From: Colwellia marinimaniae
Lineage (GTDB): Bacteria > Pseudomonadota > Gammaproteobacteria > Enterobacterales > Alteromonadaceae
Direction of reading: 5' to 3'
NCBI RefSeq assembly: GCF_002207865.1
Contig: NZ_BDQM01000002.1
Coordinates: 161,274-225,273 of the forward strand
DNA length: 64,000 bases
Below are positions 47,097 to 57,941 of this stretch, piece by piece (within the stretch, counting starts at the first letter, position 1; the number at the start of each line of letters is the position of its first letter). Both the position numbers and the translations under genes were made by a program. A model generated the notes under the pieces. That model was not told the DNA's origin. It saw only the letters and a program-made list of their open reading frames with translations, and made no database searches.

Positions 47097-48434
47097 CTAA
47101 CCTTCCTTTTCGATTGTGGTTAGGCAATCACGAAGAATAACACCGTAATCTGTTTTGCCAGGGCAAACAAATGTACACAGTGCTAAATCTTCTTCGTCTA
47201 GCTCTAAGGCACCTAGTTGTTGCGCGCCGTCGGTATCACCAGAGCAAATATCGCGTAAAAACAAGGTAGTTAAAATATCTAATGGCATAACACGCTCAAA
47301 GTTGCCAATTGGCACCATAGCGCGTGGGCTACCGTTAGTCGTAGTGGTCATGTTAAATAATTTACTTGGGAACAAGTGCGACAAATATGCGCGTGTTACC
47401 GAGAATTTATTTGCACCTGGGTACATGTAACCGATAAACTCTTTTTCACGACCTTCAAGAATTAATGATACTTGTACGTTATAACGACCTAAGTAACCGT
47501 GAACAGCTGTCGCGGTAGAGCCCATTAGCAATGAACCAGAAACAACACGTAGTTCACCGTCAATGACTTCACCCGCTGATAATTCAGCAGTACTTGCACC
47601 TAACACCGTACGTACTAGACGTGGGTTAGTGGCGGCTGGGCCAGCAAGTGAAATAACACGATTATTGTCAAGTTCACCGGTAGTGAATAATTTGGCAAAG
47701 GCGATAACATCTTGATAACCAAGATGCCAAACAAATCTGTCGGCACTCGCTGATTTTAAGAAGTGAATATGTGTACCGACAAGACCTGCAGGGTGCTTGC
47801 CAGCAAATTCAGTCACTGTGGCATTGTCATCTACTGGGATATTTGCCCCAGGTGCTTTGCTAACAAATACTTTACCTGTCGTTAAACGAGATAAAATGGT
47901 TAAACCATTTTTAAACGCTTCACTTTGTTCATTAATGATGACTTCAGGATTTGCCGCTAATGGATTAGTATCCATGGCGCTAACAAAAATCGCAGCTGGC
48001 TCACTATCAATGGCAGGAATTTTGCTGAATGGGCGAGTTCGTAACGCAGTCCACAAACCTGAATCGACTAGGTTTTTCACTACGTCTGCACGAGCGATAG
48101 TACCTAATTTATTGGCTGAGTAACTGGTAAACGTTTCTTGATCATAGCCATCAACATCGATAACAACTGATTGTAAAACACGTTTTTCACCACGGTTAAT
48201 TTCTTTAACAACACCGGCAGCTTGAGCTGTGAATTTAACGCCAGGATTTTTTTTATCTTCAAAAATCACTTGACCTTTTTTAACACGATCACCCACTTTA
48301 ACAAACATGGTTGGACGCATACCCACAAACTCTTCACCGAGTGTTGCAACGGTTTTGATGGACGGACCATCATGGATTACCTGCTGGGGAGCGCCTTTTA
48401 CCGGAACATCCAAGCCTTTTTTTATTGTAATCAT
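47097..48434 (-). CDS. nqrA: Na(+)-translocating NADH:quinone reductase subunit A
   Basis: 445 residues (Vibrio 446) from the ATG at 48434, giving [14 protein letters not shown] like the family; four upstream in-frame codons start with TTG and are rejected. Conserved [31 protein letters not shown] and [20 protein letters not shown] are visible. It is a peripheral cytoplasmic subunit. First gene of the operon. No strong Shine-Dalgarno sequence was seen. Confidence 0.97.
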   Translation of the reverse strand: MITIKKGLDVPVKGAPQQVIHDGPSIKTVATLGEEFVGMRPTMFVKVGDRVKKGQVIFEDKKNPGVKFTAQAAGVVKEINRGEKRVLQSVVIDVDGYDQETFTSYSANKLGTIARADVVKNLVDSGLWTALRTRPFSKIPAIDSEPAAIFVSAMDTNPLAANPEVIINEQSEAFKNGLTILSRLTTGKVFVSKAPGANIPVDDNATVTEFAGKHPAGLVGTHIHFLKSASADRFVWHLGYQDVIAFAKLFTTGELDNNRVISLAGPAATNPRLVRTVLGASTAELSAGEVIDGELRVVSGSLLMGSTATAVHGYLGRYNVQVSLILEGREKEFIGYMYPGANKFSVTRAYLSHLFPSKLFNMTTTTNGSPRAMVPIGNFERVMPLDILTTLFLRDICSGDTDGAQQLGALELDEEDLALCTFVCPGKTDYGVILRDCLTTIEKEG

Positions 48435-48920
48435 AAACACTTGCACTACTTTTGATGGGAGTATAAAAATCAGTTCGTTAGTTTATCTAATGAATATCGG
48501 CGCTTAAACCATATAAATGGAGTAAATGCATAAATATCAATTAGATAAATTTAATTCACCAATTTCAGTGTATTTCAGTGAAGAATTAATTTTTAGCGTT
48601 ACCACCAAAGAAAAAAACCCACTGGCTCTAAGTTAAAATTTTCTGGCGCGATATTAGCACAAAATGGCCTTTTTGTTCTACGACCATTCGCTATTTTTCA
48701 TTACAATTTAGTCTATTAATATACTTTTTGCCTAGTTTTTGCTGATAACTAAACCTAGATAGAAAAATATTCGCGTTACTGGGGTTTTATTGCTCGGAAT
48801 TTAAGCTGTTATGCTTACGTTTTACTGCTGGAATTAAGCTTTGATAATTACGTGATATTTTTATATATCAGCTAATAATCCGTTGATATGAGCGTCGTAA
48901 ATTAACCACTAATTTTATCT
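48435..48920 (-). other. Intergenic region upstream of nqrA
   Basis: About 490 AT-rich bases between the end of the diguanylate cyclase gene and nqrA. The nqr promoter must lie here, but no convincing -10/-35 pair was fixed; TTGATA and TATATG occur about 19 bases apart near 48510-48540 on the minus strand. No terminator is recognised for the upstream gene. No RNA gene or repeat was seen. Confidence 0.45.
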
Positions 48921-51900
48921 TCATTCGCGGTGAAGTAACTTACTCACTAAGATAATCTCGCCACTATCCACTTTATCAATTAGATTAAAATCACCAATAT
49001 GTTCAAAATTTCTCAAGTCAAAATTTTCACCTGCTGAAATACCTGCCCAACCATCTCGGCCATTATCTTTAACATGATAAAGCGCTTTATCTGCTACCTC
49101 AATGAGTTGTGAACAACTTAAGCGACAAGTTGCCGCGCGATCAAAGGGGATGGTGGTAAAACCAATGGACACTGTTTTAGTGATTTTTTCACCATTGGCT
49201 ATTTCAAAAGACTTATTACTCACTTTAGTTCGTAAACGCTCGGCCATCTCTTGGGCTTTATTCGCTTGAGTAAAACGTGAAACGATTAAGAACTCTTCTC
49301 CCCCCCAGCGAATAATATGATCAGAAGAGCGAAAAACATCTTGTAGTAAAGTGGCAAATTGTTTCAACACCATATCACCAGATTCATGGCCGTATTTATC
49401 ATTTACCTCTTTAAAAAAATCAATGTCCGCGAAAAAGAAAGTCACATCAGCATTGGGGGTATTATCTTTTTTCAAGCGCATCGATTGAGAAATATCTTGA
49501 TCGATGGTACTTTCTAAAAAGCGCCTATTCTTCAAACCCGTTAATGAATCGGTTAAGGCCGCTTGCTCATAAGCGATAAAAAGAATTCTATGTTTATGTA
49601 AGTTATAGCTAATTTTAAGTAACAATAATGCGATAAATGCATATATTAATTTCGCCCACCATGCCCACCAAAGAGGTGGTAATATCGTGATAGCTAAGTC
49701 AGTGCTTTCGCCCCATATTGGCTTAAAGCTATAGGCTCCCCGAATTGATAAAGTGTACTGCCCCGGGTTTAAATTGGTATACGTTATACGCCTATTTTTA
49801 GCGGAGCTTTCTACCCAAGCCTCATCAAAACCAAGTAACCTATGTTGATAAATAATCTTATTCGCTTGCCTATAATCCAAGGCAGAGATATCAAATGAAA
49901 TTATATTTTCATTATGCTGAAGTGTTAAATGTTGAGTTTGATAAATAGGTTTAGTGAGAATATTACTATTTTCCTTAGCCTGTACTGACTTATTGGCTAG
50001 TAGCAGATCAACAATGGTGACTTTAACTGGATGGTTTTTTACTTCAATTTTCGTAGGGTCAAATGATAGTAGCCCATAGTTTGAACCAAAATATAAGTAG
50101 TTATTGCTCGCTAGCGCATGAGCCGCAATATTAAAACTGCCCTTTATGCCATTTAATAGACTAAAAGTCTCAAGTTGGTAGCTAATTGGTGAAAATCGAT
50201 ATAAATTATGATTACTTGCTAACCAAAACATGCCGGCGTTATCTTTTTGCAGTCCAGCTAAGGTAGTTGATAAATGCTGGTGTAGTACTAATACTGTATA
50301 GCCATGGGTATTCTTTTCAATTTGATCAATTTTCCATAAGCCGGTATTGGTGGCGAACCAAATATTCTGCCGATCATCTTCGGCTATTTTGCTTACAGTA
50401 GAGAAACGAACACTGCGCGCTGGCAGCTGCTCGTTAAAGCTAAAGACAAGTTCAAATGGCCTATCACTTGTTTTTAAATATATCCCTTCAGTCGTCGCTA
50501 ACCACAATCTTAAACGGCTATCGAGAAAAATCGCATCAACAGAGCCATTACTCGAGTCGGTTTGTCTCCTGCCAACTAAATTTACATGGGTTACTTCTTT
50601 TTTCGATAAATTAAATTCATATAAGCCTTTAGCAGTACCAATAAGTAGCTTGTCATTAAATTCAAATATTTCACTGATATAATTGCTTGAGCTACTACCG
50701 CCATGTTTATTAATTAGGGTAAAAGTAATAAAATCATCTGATTCTTTTTGGTATTTATTTAGGCCACCATTGCTAGTGCCAATCCAAATATCACCATTTT
50801 TTTGCTGCTTAATAGTGGTTATTGCATTATCCGAGAGAGAATTTTTTTCAGTTTTGTGGTGTTGAAAATGCTTAATCAGTTGCATATTCGCATCTAGATG
50901 GAGCACGCCGCTTGCTTCGGTGCCCAGCCATATATCACCTGAGTTGTCAGTAAGAATCGATGATATCGATTTCTCATGCCTGCTGCCGGGAAAGTATGGC
51001 GTTAAATTTTCCAAATGAAAGTTATGGTCGTCTAAAGCAAGAAAATGCAATTTACCACGCCAACTACCTAACCAGATACTACCATATTCATCGCACATCA
51101 AAGCATAATAAGCCGCATGCCCCAGCGTAGAAAAATCTGGGTACTCGTCTTTCAAATAAGAAAACTTTTCTGCCGTCAGATCAAAATAAACAACGCCATT
51201 AAGTGTACCTAACCATAAAATATTTTCTCTGTCCCTCATCATAGTAACAATAGTTTGTGGTCCAACTTTTCTTTTATCGCCGCTGTCGAGGTAGAGTCGT
51301 CTCACCTTACCAGTATTTATATCCAGTAAATTTAAGCCGCCACCCCAGGTACCAACCCATAATTTATGGTTGCTGTCATCAAATGACAAAGATTGAATCA
51401 TATTACTCGACAGCGTACTGCTATCTGTGGCACTCGTTTGATAATAAGTTACCTTGCCTGTGCGCTTATGCAATTTTATTACCCCGAAATCTCGAGTGGC
51501 TATCCATAGATCACCCTGGTTACTTTCGACCAAATCACGTAAATATAATGTTGAATAATTTTGGCTATCCCCTAAAGGTATTCGCTGAAAATTATCTTTA
51601 TCGGCATTGAATTTATTTAGACCGCCACCCGAGGTGGCAATATAGAGTTCCCCTTGTTTGGAAAGTAACAGTTTGCGAATATTATTATGACTCAAACTAT
51701 GGGGATTATTTTTATCATGCTGAAATAGTGTTATTTTTTGATTGCTACTGGCCAGTTTTACTAGGCCTTTATTACGGGTGCCAAACCATAGATCTTTATT
51801 ATCGTCTTGGATGATAGACCGAACCTCTAACTGCTCAAAGTCTTTACTGGTACTTTTAAACTCATAGCCATCATAGCGTAATACCCCGTCAGATGTGCCC

Positions 51901-52100
51901 AACCAAATAAAACCCTGATGGTCTTGAAACATGGTGAAGATGGTCAGGTTTTCAATCTGCAAAGATCCCAACGGGCTTTGCACATGATATTGGGGGGATA
52001 AAAAGCTGCTATAGGCTAAATTAGCATGAGCAGTTTGCCACACTAAAAGTAGCATAAGCATAAAGTAATACATGAAAGGTTTGACTAACTTAAAGCTCAA
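48921..52100 (-). CDS. Diguanylate cyclase with periplasmic two-component-type propeller sensor
   Basis: 1059 residues. A signal peptide (cleavage near AHA) is followed by about 700 residues of Reg_prop beta-propeller repeats: GFIWLGTSDGVLRYDG, LWFGTRNKGL, LWIATRDFGV, LWVGTWGGGL and others. Then comes a Y_Y_Y-type immunoglobulin-like domain (GFDEAWVESS, LNPGQYTL), one membrane helix (about 790-815) and a C-terminal GGDEF domain. The active site reads GGEEF (933-937), a functional variant, and the product-inhibition site RSSD (924-927) is five residues before it. It should make cyclic-di-GMP in response to a periplasmic signal. Same strand as rpoS but with a terminator between. Confidence 0.94.
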   Translation of the reverse strand: MSFKLVKPFMYYFMLMLLLVWQTAHANLAYSSFLSPQYHVQSPLGSLQIENLTIFTMFQDHQGFIWLGTSDGVLRYDGYEFKSTSKDFEQLEVRSIIQDDNKDLWFGTRNKGLVKLASSNQKITLFQHDKNNPHSLSHNNIRKLLLSKQGELYIATSGGGLNKFNADKDNFQRIPLGDSQNYSTLYLRDLVESNQGDLWIATRDFGVIKLHKRTGKVTYYQTSATDSSTLSSNMIQSLSFDDSNHKLWVGTWGGGLNLLDINTGKVRRLYLDSGDKRKVGPQTIVTMMRDRENILWLGTLNGVVYFDLTAEKFSYLKDEYPDFSTLGHAAYYALMCDEYGSIWLGSWRGKLHFLALDDHNFHLENLTPYFPGSRHEKSISSILTDNSGDIWLGTEASGVLHLDANMQLIKHFQHHKTEKNSLSDNAITTIKQQKNGDIWIGTSNGGLNKYQKESDDFITFTLINKHGGSSSSNYISEIFEFNDKLLIGTAKGLYEFNLSKKEVTHVNLVGRRQTDSSNGSVDAIFLDSRLRLWLATTEGIYLKTSDRPFELVFSFNEQLPARSVRFSTVSKIAEDDRQNIWFATNTGLWKIDQIEKNTHGYTVLVLHQHLSTTLAGLQKDNAGMFWLASNHNLYRFSPISYQLETFSLLNGIKGSFNIAAHALASNNYLYFGSNYGLLSFDPTKIEVKNHPVKVTIVDLLLANKSVQAKENSNILTKPIYQTQHLTLQHNENIISFDISALDYRQANKIIYQHRLLGFDEAWVESSAKNRRITYTNLNPGQYTLSIRGAYSFKPIWGESTDLAITILPPLWWAWWAKLIYAFIALLLLKISYNLHKHRILFIAYEQAALTDSLTGLKNRRFLESTIDQDISQSMRLKKDNTPNADVTFFFADIDFFKEVNDKYGHESGDMVLKQFATLLQDVFRSSDHIIRWGGEEFLIVSRFTQANKAQEMAERLRTKVSNKSFEIANGEKITKTVSIGFTTIPFDRAATCRLSCSQLIEVADKALYHVKDNGRDGWAGISAGENFDLRNFEHIGDFNLIDKVDSGEIILVSKLLHRE

Positions 52101-52202
52101 CTCACACCTCTAATTGATCACTTTTTATACTAGGTCAATTAAGTAAAGTATAAGAGCTGAATTTTTGCAATAAGTACCGGTACATATGCGATTTAATAAA
52201 CA

Positions 52203-52230
52203 AAAAAGCAGCAATGAATATTGCTGCTTT
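52203..52230 (-). terminator. Terminator after rpoS
   Basis: AAAGCAGCAAT and ATTGCTGCTTT form an 11-bp stem with a four-base loop; read leftward a run of T follows (GCTGCTTTTTTG). It ends the nlpD-rpoS transcript. Confidence 0.9.
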
Positions 52231-52295
52231 AAACGTCTTGCTGCTATTGTTAGGCTTCGGCTATGTTAACTACTTAACTACCACTATGATTTTAC

Positions 52296-53186
52296 TTAGG
52301 CCTGAAAAATAGCTTCGATTGATAAATTTTGCTGTGATAAAATATCACGTAATCGTTTTAATGCTTCTACTTGAATTTGGCGAACACGCTCACGAGTTAA
52401 GCCTATTTCACAACCTACATCTTCTAAGGTTGCGGCTTCATAGCCAAGTAAACCAAAACGCCTTGCTAACACTTCTCTTTGCTTAGTATTAAGCTCATTT
52501 AGCCAATGAATAATATTATTACTCATATCTTCAGACTGCAGGTCACCTTCTGGACCAGCGCTTTTTTCATCCGCAATCACATCAAGTAGTGCTTTATCAG
52601 AGTCCCCAGCAAAAGGTGTATCGACAGAGGCAATACGCTCATTTAACCGCAACATTTTATTGACATCAGCAACCGGTTTATCAAGGTGAGTGGCTATGTC
52701 TTCTGCGGTGGGATCATGATCAAGCTTTTGAATTAATTCACGTGATGCACGCAAATAAATATTAAGTTCTTTAACAACATGTATGGGTAATCGAATGGTC
52801 CGGGTTTGATTCATTATTGCCCGTTCAATGGTTTGGCGTATCCACCATGTGGCATAGGTTGAGAAGCGAAAGCCTCGTTCCGGGTCAAATTTTTCCACCG
52901 CCCTAATTAAACCCAAATTACCTTCCTCGATTAAGTCTAATAAGGGCAGTCCCCGATTATTATAACGTCTGGCAATTTTAACCACTAAACGTAGATTACT
53001 TTCTATCATACGTTTTCGTGATGGCTCATCCCCTTTAAGGGCTAAACGTGAGAAATATACTTCTTCTTCAGCGGTTAACAATGGTGAAAAACCAATTTCG
53101 CTTAAATAAATCTGCGTCGCATCTAAATTAGATGATACGTCTTCCTTTGATTCTACAGTACTTTGTTCTTCTTGTAATTTGACCAT
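52296..53186 (-). CDS. rpoS: Stationary-phase sigma factor RpoS
   Basis: 296 residues from the ATG at 53186, preceded by GGGAG; an in-frame TTG at 53207 is rejected. Sigma-70 regions are present: 1.2 ([21 protein letters not shown]), 2 ([21 protein letters not shown] cut by region 2.1-2.2, [17 protein letters not shown]), 3 and 4 ([19 protein letters not shown]). Lack of the long RpoD N-terminus and the [10 protein letters not shown] block identify RpoS. It directs the general stress and stationary-phase response. It follows nlpD, within which its main promoter lies in related species. Confidence 0.96.
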   Translation of the reverse strand: MVKLQEEQSTVESKEDVSSNLDATQIYLSEIGFSPLLTAEEEVYFSRLALKGDEPSRKRMIESNLRLVVKIARRYNNRGLPLLDLIEEGNLGLIRAVEKFDPERGFRFSTYATWWIRQTIERAIMNQTRTIRLPIHVVKELNIYLRASRELIQKLDHDPTAEDIATHLDKPVADVNKMLRLNERIASVDTPFAGDSDKALLDVIADEKSAGPEGDLQSEDMSNNIIHWLNELNTKQREVLARRFGLLGYEAATLEDVGCEIGLTRERVRQIQVEALKRLRDILSQQNLSIEAIFQA

Positions 53187-53299
53187 GCTATTCTCCCAGA
53201 TTGGCAAAGCTTGTTTTAATATTTAAATATTCACGGTAACTCCAGTTTTTTTTAGTATTTATCTTAAGACTTATTATTTATTGCTATTATTTTATAACA

Positions 53300-54175
53300 T
53301 TATTTTTTTGGTAAATATTTTAAAGGATTGACCGACTTTCCTCGAAAGCGTATTTCAAAATGAAGCATTACTTTGTTGGTATCCGTATCTCCCATGGTGG
53401 CAATAACATCTCCTATGTTAATGCGTTGTTGCTCTTTAACGAGAATACGGTCGTTGTGGGCATAAGCACTCAGGTAGTCATCGTTATGTTTTATAATAAT
53501 GAGTTTACCGTAGCCCCGAAGAGCGTTCCCTGCGTATACCACTTTACCTTGTGCCGAAGATTTAATTATAGTGCCTCGGCGGCCAGTAATATCAATGCCT
53601 TTATTACCTTGAGCACTATTAGAAAACAACTTAACAACTTTGCCTTTAACGGGCCATTGCCAACGACTGATTTTTTGTGAAAAATCAACCCTTGGTAAAG
53701 TACTGTTTTGGTATGATTTCCGAGTGCTTACATTTTCACCATACGCCTGCTTTTTGGTAGATGCAAGCGTATTTTTTTGACTATATTCCTGCTTAGCGGT
53801 AGAGCTTTTAGTCCATTTTTTATTCGGCACCTTACCCTTGCTTACTTTCGTTGTTTTTTTAAGGTTTTGTGCCACTAAAAATAATTTTTGTCCTGGGTAG
53901 ATTCGATAGGGTGAATATATATTATTTAGCTGAGCTATTCTTCTCACATCAGAGTCTGCTCGCCAAGCGATGGAGTAAAGAGTTTCGCCTTTCTTTACAG
54001 TGTATTGCGTAGATTTTATCGTAGCTCTGTTACGTTCACCTAAGATATTAGTACTGTGTATATTTGAGACTGGCGCAGGTGTATTCCTGCTACTACAAGA
54101 AAAAATTGTCATAGCAAATATAAAGTAAGCAAATGTGTATTTTACTGTACGAAAAACACTCACAAATACTCCCAT
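53300..54175 (-). CDS. nlpD: Murein-hydrolase activator NlpD
   Basis: 291 residues. A lipoprotein signal (lipobox IFSC, cysteine 26) is followed by a LysM domain (YTVKKGETLYSIAWRADSD, about 55-100), a Lys/Ser-rich linker and a C-terminal M23/LytM domain. The metal ligands are incomplete: the position of the usual HxxxD histidine is lysine in NKGIDI. That is normal for NlpD, which activates amidases rather than cutting murein itself. Next gene downstream is rpoS, the standard pairing. Confidence 0.95.
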   Translation of the reverse strand: MGVFVSVFRTVKYTFAYFIFAMTIFSCSSRNTPAPVSNIHSTNILGERNRATIKSTQYTVKKGETLYSIAWRADSDVRRIAQLNNIYSPYRIYPGQKLFLVAQNLKKTTKVSKGKVPNKKWTKSSTAKQEYSQKNTLASTKKQAYGENVSTRKSYQNSTLPRVDFSQKISRWQWPVKGKVVKLFSNSAQGNKGIDITGRRGTIIKSSAQGKVVYAGNALRGYGKLIIIKHNDDYLSAYAHNDRILVKEQQRINIGDVIATMGDTDTNKVMLHFEIRFRGKSVNPLKYLPKK

Positions 54176-54249
54176 TGACGAAGTTCCCTTTGCTTTAGCA
54201 ACCGGATCAGCTGATTATTCATATACATATTATGGAATAAAAACCCACT

Positions 54250-54828
54250 TTAGCGTAAAGCAAAATAGCCAACGACTATGGCACCGACAAAGCCCCAACC
54301 TAGGACATCAACCCATTGACGTATTTTCTGCTCCATGGCATTGCCGCCCCACTTTATTAGACCAGCAACCATGAAAAAACGTAAGCCTCGTCCTATTGCT
54401 GAAGCAATAAAGAAAGGTAAAAAAGCCATATGTAAAAAGCCAGCACTGACGGTGAATAGTTTATAAGGTATAGGCGAGAAGCCGGCAATAAATACCACCC
54501 AAACACCCCATTCACTAAACCAATTAATAGCGGTATTAAACCTGTCTTGGTAACCAAACTCTGTTACTAGCGGTTGGATCCAAGGTTCAAACATTAAATA
54601 GCCAAGCCAATAGCCAACAGCGCCGCCCAAAATAGACGCGATGGTGGTTAAACTGGCAAAATACCAAGCCTTGTGCGGCTTAGCTAAAACCATAGGAGCA
54701 AGTAACACATCCGGTGGGATAGGGAAAAAGATGGACTCTGCAAAGGTAAGTACAGCTAAGACTCGTGGTGCAAACTTGTGTTCAGCCCAACGTAAAGTCC
54801 ACTGATAAAGACTAGAAAATATTTTCAC
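54250..54828 (-). CDS. yqaA: YqaA/DedA-related inner-membrane protein
   Basis: 192 residues from a GTG start (54828) with GGAG upstream. Four or five membrane segments are visible. SIFFPIPPDVLLAPMVLA and GFSPIPYKLFTVSAGF are the SNARE-associated/DedA landmarks, arranged as in the YqaA subfamily. DedA relatives take part in membrane lipid transport and envelope integrity; the substrate of YqaA is unknown. Its start overlaps the pcm stop (TAGTG), so it belongs to the surE-pcm unit. Confidence 0.88.
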   Translation of the reverse strand: MKIFSSLYQWTLRWAEHKFAPRVLAVLTFAESIFFPIPPDVLLAPMVLAKPHKAWYFASLTTIASILGGAVGYWLGYLMFEPWIQPLVTEFGYQDRFNTAINWFSEWGVWVVFIAGFSPIPYKLFTVSAGFLHMAFLPFFIASAIGRGLRFFMVAGLIKWGGNAMEQKIRQWVDVLGWGFVGAIVVGYFALR

Positions 54829-55481
54829 TACAATAAATCTCCGGGTACTAAAGGTACGAAGCGCACTGCTTCTACTTGCTCTTCGTTGAAAGTATCACCA
54901 TCTCGGGTGATTATTTTTAAAATTTGACTTTGTTCGCCTACAGGGATTATTAAGCGTCCACCATCAGCAAGTTGACTTAGTAATGCTGGTGGTACACTCG
55001 CAGGAGCCGCCGTCACTATAATCGCCTCAAATGGCCCCTTACTCTGCCAGCCTTGCCAGCCATCACCATGCTTCATCGCGACATTATGTAAATCCATTGC
55101 CCGCAAGCACTGCTTAGCTTGCCACTGTAAGGCTTTAATTCGCTCAACTGAAAAAACCTTATCCGTTAGCTGAGCTAAAATAGAGGTTTGATAACCCGAG
55201 CCTGTACCTATTTCCAATATAGATTTCGGTCGTCCTGCTGCCAGTAATAACTCAGACATTTTAGCAACGATATAAGGTTGTGAGATAGTTTGCCCTTGAC
55301 CAATAGGTAGGGCGGTATTGTCATAGGCTTTATGTGCCAATATCTCAGGCACAAAAATATGCCGCGGTGATTGAGCAATAGCCTGTAAAACGGCAGTATT
55401 ACTGATGCCTTCACTTTGTAACTTTTTCGCCAGCAATTCACCGCTGCGTTTTGATTTTCCGCCTATACGACTAGACATCAT
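54828..55481 (-). CDS. pcm: Protein-L-isoaspartate O-methyltransferase
   Basis: 217 residues if started at the ATG at 55481 (the next codon is also ATG); a start at 55544 would overlap surE by 47 bases and add 21 unrelated residues. Motifs: [16 protein letters not shown], the SAM loop [16 protein letters not shown], and HGDGWQGW with the post-motif VRFVPLV. The enzyme methylates isoaspartyl residues in damaged proteins for repair. The surE-pcm pairing is standard and links survival functions to rpoS. Confidence 0.95.
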   Translation of the reverse strand: MMSSRIGGKSKRSGELLAKKLQSEGISNTAVLQAIAQSPRHIFVPEILAHKAYDNTALPIGQGQTISQPYIVAKMSELLLAAGRPKSILEIGTGSGYQTSILAQLTDKVFSVERIKALQWQAKQCLRAMDLHNVAMKHGDGWQGWQSKGPFEAIIVTAAPASVPPALLSQLADGGRLIIPVGEQSQILKIITRDGDTFNEEQVEAVRFVPLVPGDLL

Positions 55482-55497
55482 AAAAATACATCTCGAT

Positions 55498-56253
55498 TTA
55501 AGCTGATAAGTTAAGCTCAGTGAGCCAACTTTTAATATTTTCAATACTGGCGTAAGCAGTCATATCTACGGTGAGCGGCGTCACCGAAGCATAACCATTA
55601 GCTACCGCATGAAAATCTGTTCCCTCGCCACCGTCTAACTCCTCGCCTAACAAGCCATACCAATAAATATCTCGCTGCCATGGGTCTTGCATTTTTTGCA
55701 TACCTTCAGCTTTGTGTCGGTGCCCCAAACGTGTTACCTGTATACCTTTAAGCTCAGTCAAAGGAATGTCAGGCACATTGATATTTAAAATTTGGTCTGC
55801 TGGTAATGGATGGGTACGCAGACGTTGGATTATTTTCGCGGTAACAATCGCCGCCGTTTGGTAATACTGCTCGTTTTTACCGGCTAAGGATACTGCAATA
55901 GCCGGCATGCCCATATGACGCCCTTCAGTTGCTGCCGCCACAGTGCCGGAATACAGAGTATCATCACCTAAGTTGGCGCCTTTATTGATGCCGGCAACCA
56001 CTAAATCACAATCGGTATAAAGCTGACTAAGCCCTAAGTGCACTGAATCTGTTGGTGTGCCATTTACCGAGGTAAAACCATTGTCTAACTGCTGGGTTCG
56101 TAAAGGGTTCAGTAATGTTAAAGAATTGCTGGCACCGCTACAGTTTCTATCTGGGGCAACCACATTAACGATAAAGTGCTTAGCCAGTTCCTCATAAAGC
56201 ACCTTGATGCCTAAGGCATGTACACCATCATCATTACTCAATAATATTTTCAT
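55498..56253 (-). CDS. surE: 5'-nucleotidase SurE
   Basis: 251 residues from the ATG at 56253, preceded by AGGAG at close spacing; this gives [15 protein letters not shown] like other SurE proteins, with metal-binding D8 and D9. Other blocks: [23 protein letters not shown] and [20 protein letters not shown] (cut at 20). SurE is a divalent-metal nucleoside and exopolyphosphate phosphatase. A start at 56268 is possible but has no ribosome site and overlaps truD. Confidence 0.96.
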   Translation of the reverse strand: MKILLSNDDGVHALGIKVLYEELAKHFIVNVVAPDRNCSGASNSLTLLNPLRTQQLDNGFTSVNGTPTDSVHLGLSQLYTDCDLVVAGINKGANLGDDTLYSGTVAAATEGRHMGMPAIAVSLAGKNEQYYQTAAIVTAKIIQRLRTHPLPADQILNINVPDIPLTELKGIQVTRLGHRHKAEGMQKMQDPWQRDIYWYGLLGEELDGGEGTDFHAVANGYASVTPLTVDMTAYASIENIKSWLTELNLSA

Positions 56254-56267
56254 CTTACTCCTATCCA

Positions 56268-57362
56268 TTACTTATTATCTGGCGTTGCAGCTACCGGCTT
56301 AGCACTATTTTCTCTTTTATCAATGCGCGCGGTCATATCTTGGTAGTTCAATAGCTCACGTAAAATGGTGGTAGCATAACAGCCAGCAGGTAAAAAGAAG
56401 CTAATTTTTACTGTGCTCGTTGCCTCTTCTGCTGACAACAATTCAATCGCTGTTTCACTGACAGTTAAGCGAATACGTCGACGTTCTTGTTTTAAACCAA
56501 AACGTGGCAGTCCTTGGCATAACTCATCATTTTCTTGGGCTATTTTTTGCTCAAGGAGCAGCGGCTCATTGCTAGTCATCAGTTCACCAGCGCCCCACAT
56601 AGGTGCGGTGATATCAATATCTTTATCAACAAAACGCTGTTTTATCGTGTTATCCAGCTCATCAAGATGAAAAACTGATTGAGTACCGGCTAACATTAAT
56701 ACGTCACCAACCGCCACTTTATCAAAACATTGTTGCTCTATACGCTCATTCAGCACAGCATTAAATATATGAGAGCGGGCTGCTGACAAATACATACCAC
56801 GCTTTTTTTTATCTTTTACTTTTTGACCTGAAAATAAAGCTAAAGCACGCTCTATATTACCGCCACCAATACCAAAACGTTGTTCGCCAAAATAATTTGG
56901 CACACCCTGTTCAACAATTTTTTGCCATCGTTTTGTCAAGGCTTTGATAGCGCTCACCTCACGTAAAATCAATTCAAAGCGATTGCCTGTTAATGCACCT
57001 GTGCGTAATTTCTTATTGTGTCGCTGGTAGGACAGGATCTCAACGCCTTCAATACGTAAGTCGTCTAAATTATAGGATTTTTTACCCGGAACATGCACAC
57101 CAAACCACTGCTCTGTAACCGCAAAACGATCTTTTAAGCCCGCATAGGAAACAAGTTGCTCTTTCACTTGAAAATATTTAGCGAGTTCTCGAGCGACAAA
57201 TAAGGTATTAGCCCCTGTTTTTCGAAGATGAACAAATAAATGTTCCCCTTCACCACAGGGTAAAAAAGGTAATTGTTCAAAAACTTTAAAGTCTGTTATT
57301 TGGCTACGCAATAAACCTCTCGATTCTGGTTTTCCGTACAAGTAGGCGTGTTCTGTCAACAT
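56268..57362 (-). CDS. truD: tRNA pseudouridine(13) synthase TruD
   Basis: 364 residues (E. coli 349). The catalytic aspartate D78 is in [15 protein letters not shown]; the [12 protein letters not shown] segment and the C-terminal [10 protein letters not shown] are also conserved. TruD modifies U13 of tRNA-Glu. A slightly long C-terminal tail (about 15 residues after ELLNY) is polar. The gene lies between ispF and surE, a common gammaproteobacterial order. Confidence 0.96.
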   Translation of the reverse strand: MLTEHAYLYGKPESRGLLRSQITDFKVFEQLPFLPCGEGEHLFVHLRKTGANTLFVARELAKYFQVKEQLVSYAGLKDRFAVTEQWFGVHVPGKKSYNLDDLRIEGVEILSYQRHNKKLRTGALTGNRFELILREVSAIKALTKRWQKIVEQGVPNYFGEQRFGIGGGNIERALALFSGQKVKDKKKRGMYLSAARSHIFNAVLNERIEQQCFDKVAVGDVLMLAGTQSVFHLDELDNTIKQRFVDKDIDITAPMWGAGELMTSNEPLLLEQKIAQENDELCQGLPRFGLKQERRRIRLTVSETAIELLSAEEATSTVKISFFLPAGCYATTILRELLNYQDMTARIDKRENSAKPVAATPDNK

Positions 57363-57417
57363 GTTATCAATCTTCTTCTAATGTGGTAATGAGTTCGCTG
57401 AAAAGGCATAAAGCCAA

Positions 57418-57930
57418 CTAAATATCTTGTTCGTTCTCAACAGGAGGCTGTGCTTGCTCTATTGGCATCAATAAAACCACAGCATGTACTGAAATACCTT
57501 CTTTTCGTCCGGTATAGCCCAACTTTTCTGTCGTGGTCGCTTTAACATTAACTTGTCCAATACTTGTTTGTAGGTCTTCACTTAAACAGGTACGCATAGC
57601 GAATAAATGAGGCGCCATTTTGGGTGCTTGAGCAACAATGGTAATATCGGCATTACCTAGTTGAAAACCCTTAGCTGTCATTAACGCCACCACATGACGT
57701 AAGAGAATTCTGCTGGAAATATTTTTATACTGGCCATCGGTGTCCGGAAAGTGATTGCCAATATCAGCCAAGCATAATGCCCCTAAGATGGCATCACACA
57801 GAGCATGAATAGCGACATCGCCATCTGAGTGAGCAATAAAGCCCTGTTCAAAGGGAATTTTCACCCCACCGAGCACTAGAGGCCCTTGACCGCCAAATTT
57901 ATGTACATCAAAACCATGACCTATTCGCAT
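57418..57930 (-). CDS. ispF: 2-C-methyl-D-erythritol 2,4-cyclodiphosphate synthase
   Basis: 170 residues, about ten more than E. coli IspF because of an acidic tail after VLLMPIEQ. Metal ligands D8 and H10 (GFDVH) and the [16 protein letters not shown] block are intact, as are [10 protein letters not shown] and the [15 protein letters not shown] signature. It makes the cyclic diphosphate of the MEP pathway. It lies 11 bases after ispD; together with dxs and ispA elsewhere in the window it serves isoprenoid synthesis. Confidence 0.97.
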   Translation of the reverse strand: MRIGHGFDVHKFGGQGPLVLGGVKIPFEQGFIAHSDGDVAIHALCDAILGALCLADIGNHFPDTDGQYKNISSRILLRHVVALMTAKGFQLGNADITIVAQAPKMAPHLFAMRTCLSEDLQTSIGQVNVKATTTEKLGYTGRKEGISVHAVVLLMPIEQAQPPVENEQDI

Positions 57931-57941
57931 TGTGTCGTCCT

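Noticed and set aside
53360..53680. 106-codon frame antisense to nlpD
   Set aside because: It lies entirely across the M23 domain coding region of nlpD and has no signal of its own.
53300..54175. NlpD as a catalytically inactivated pseudogene
   Set aside because: The missing metal-ligand histidine is normal for NlpD, which acts as an amidase activator.
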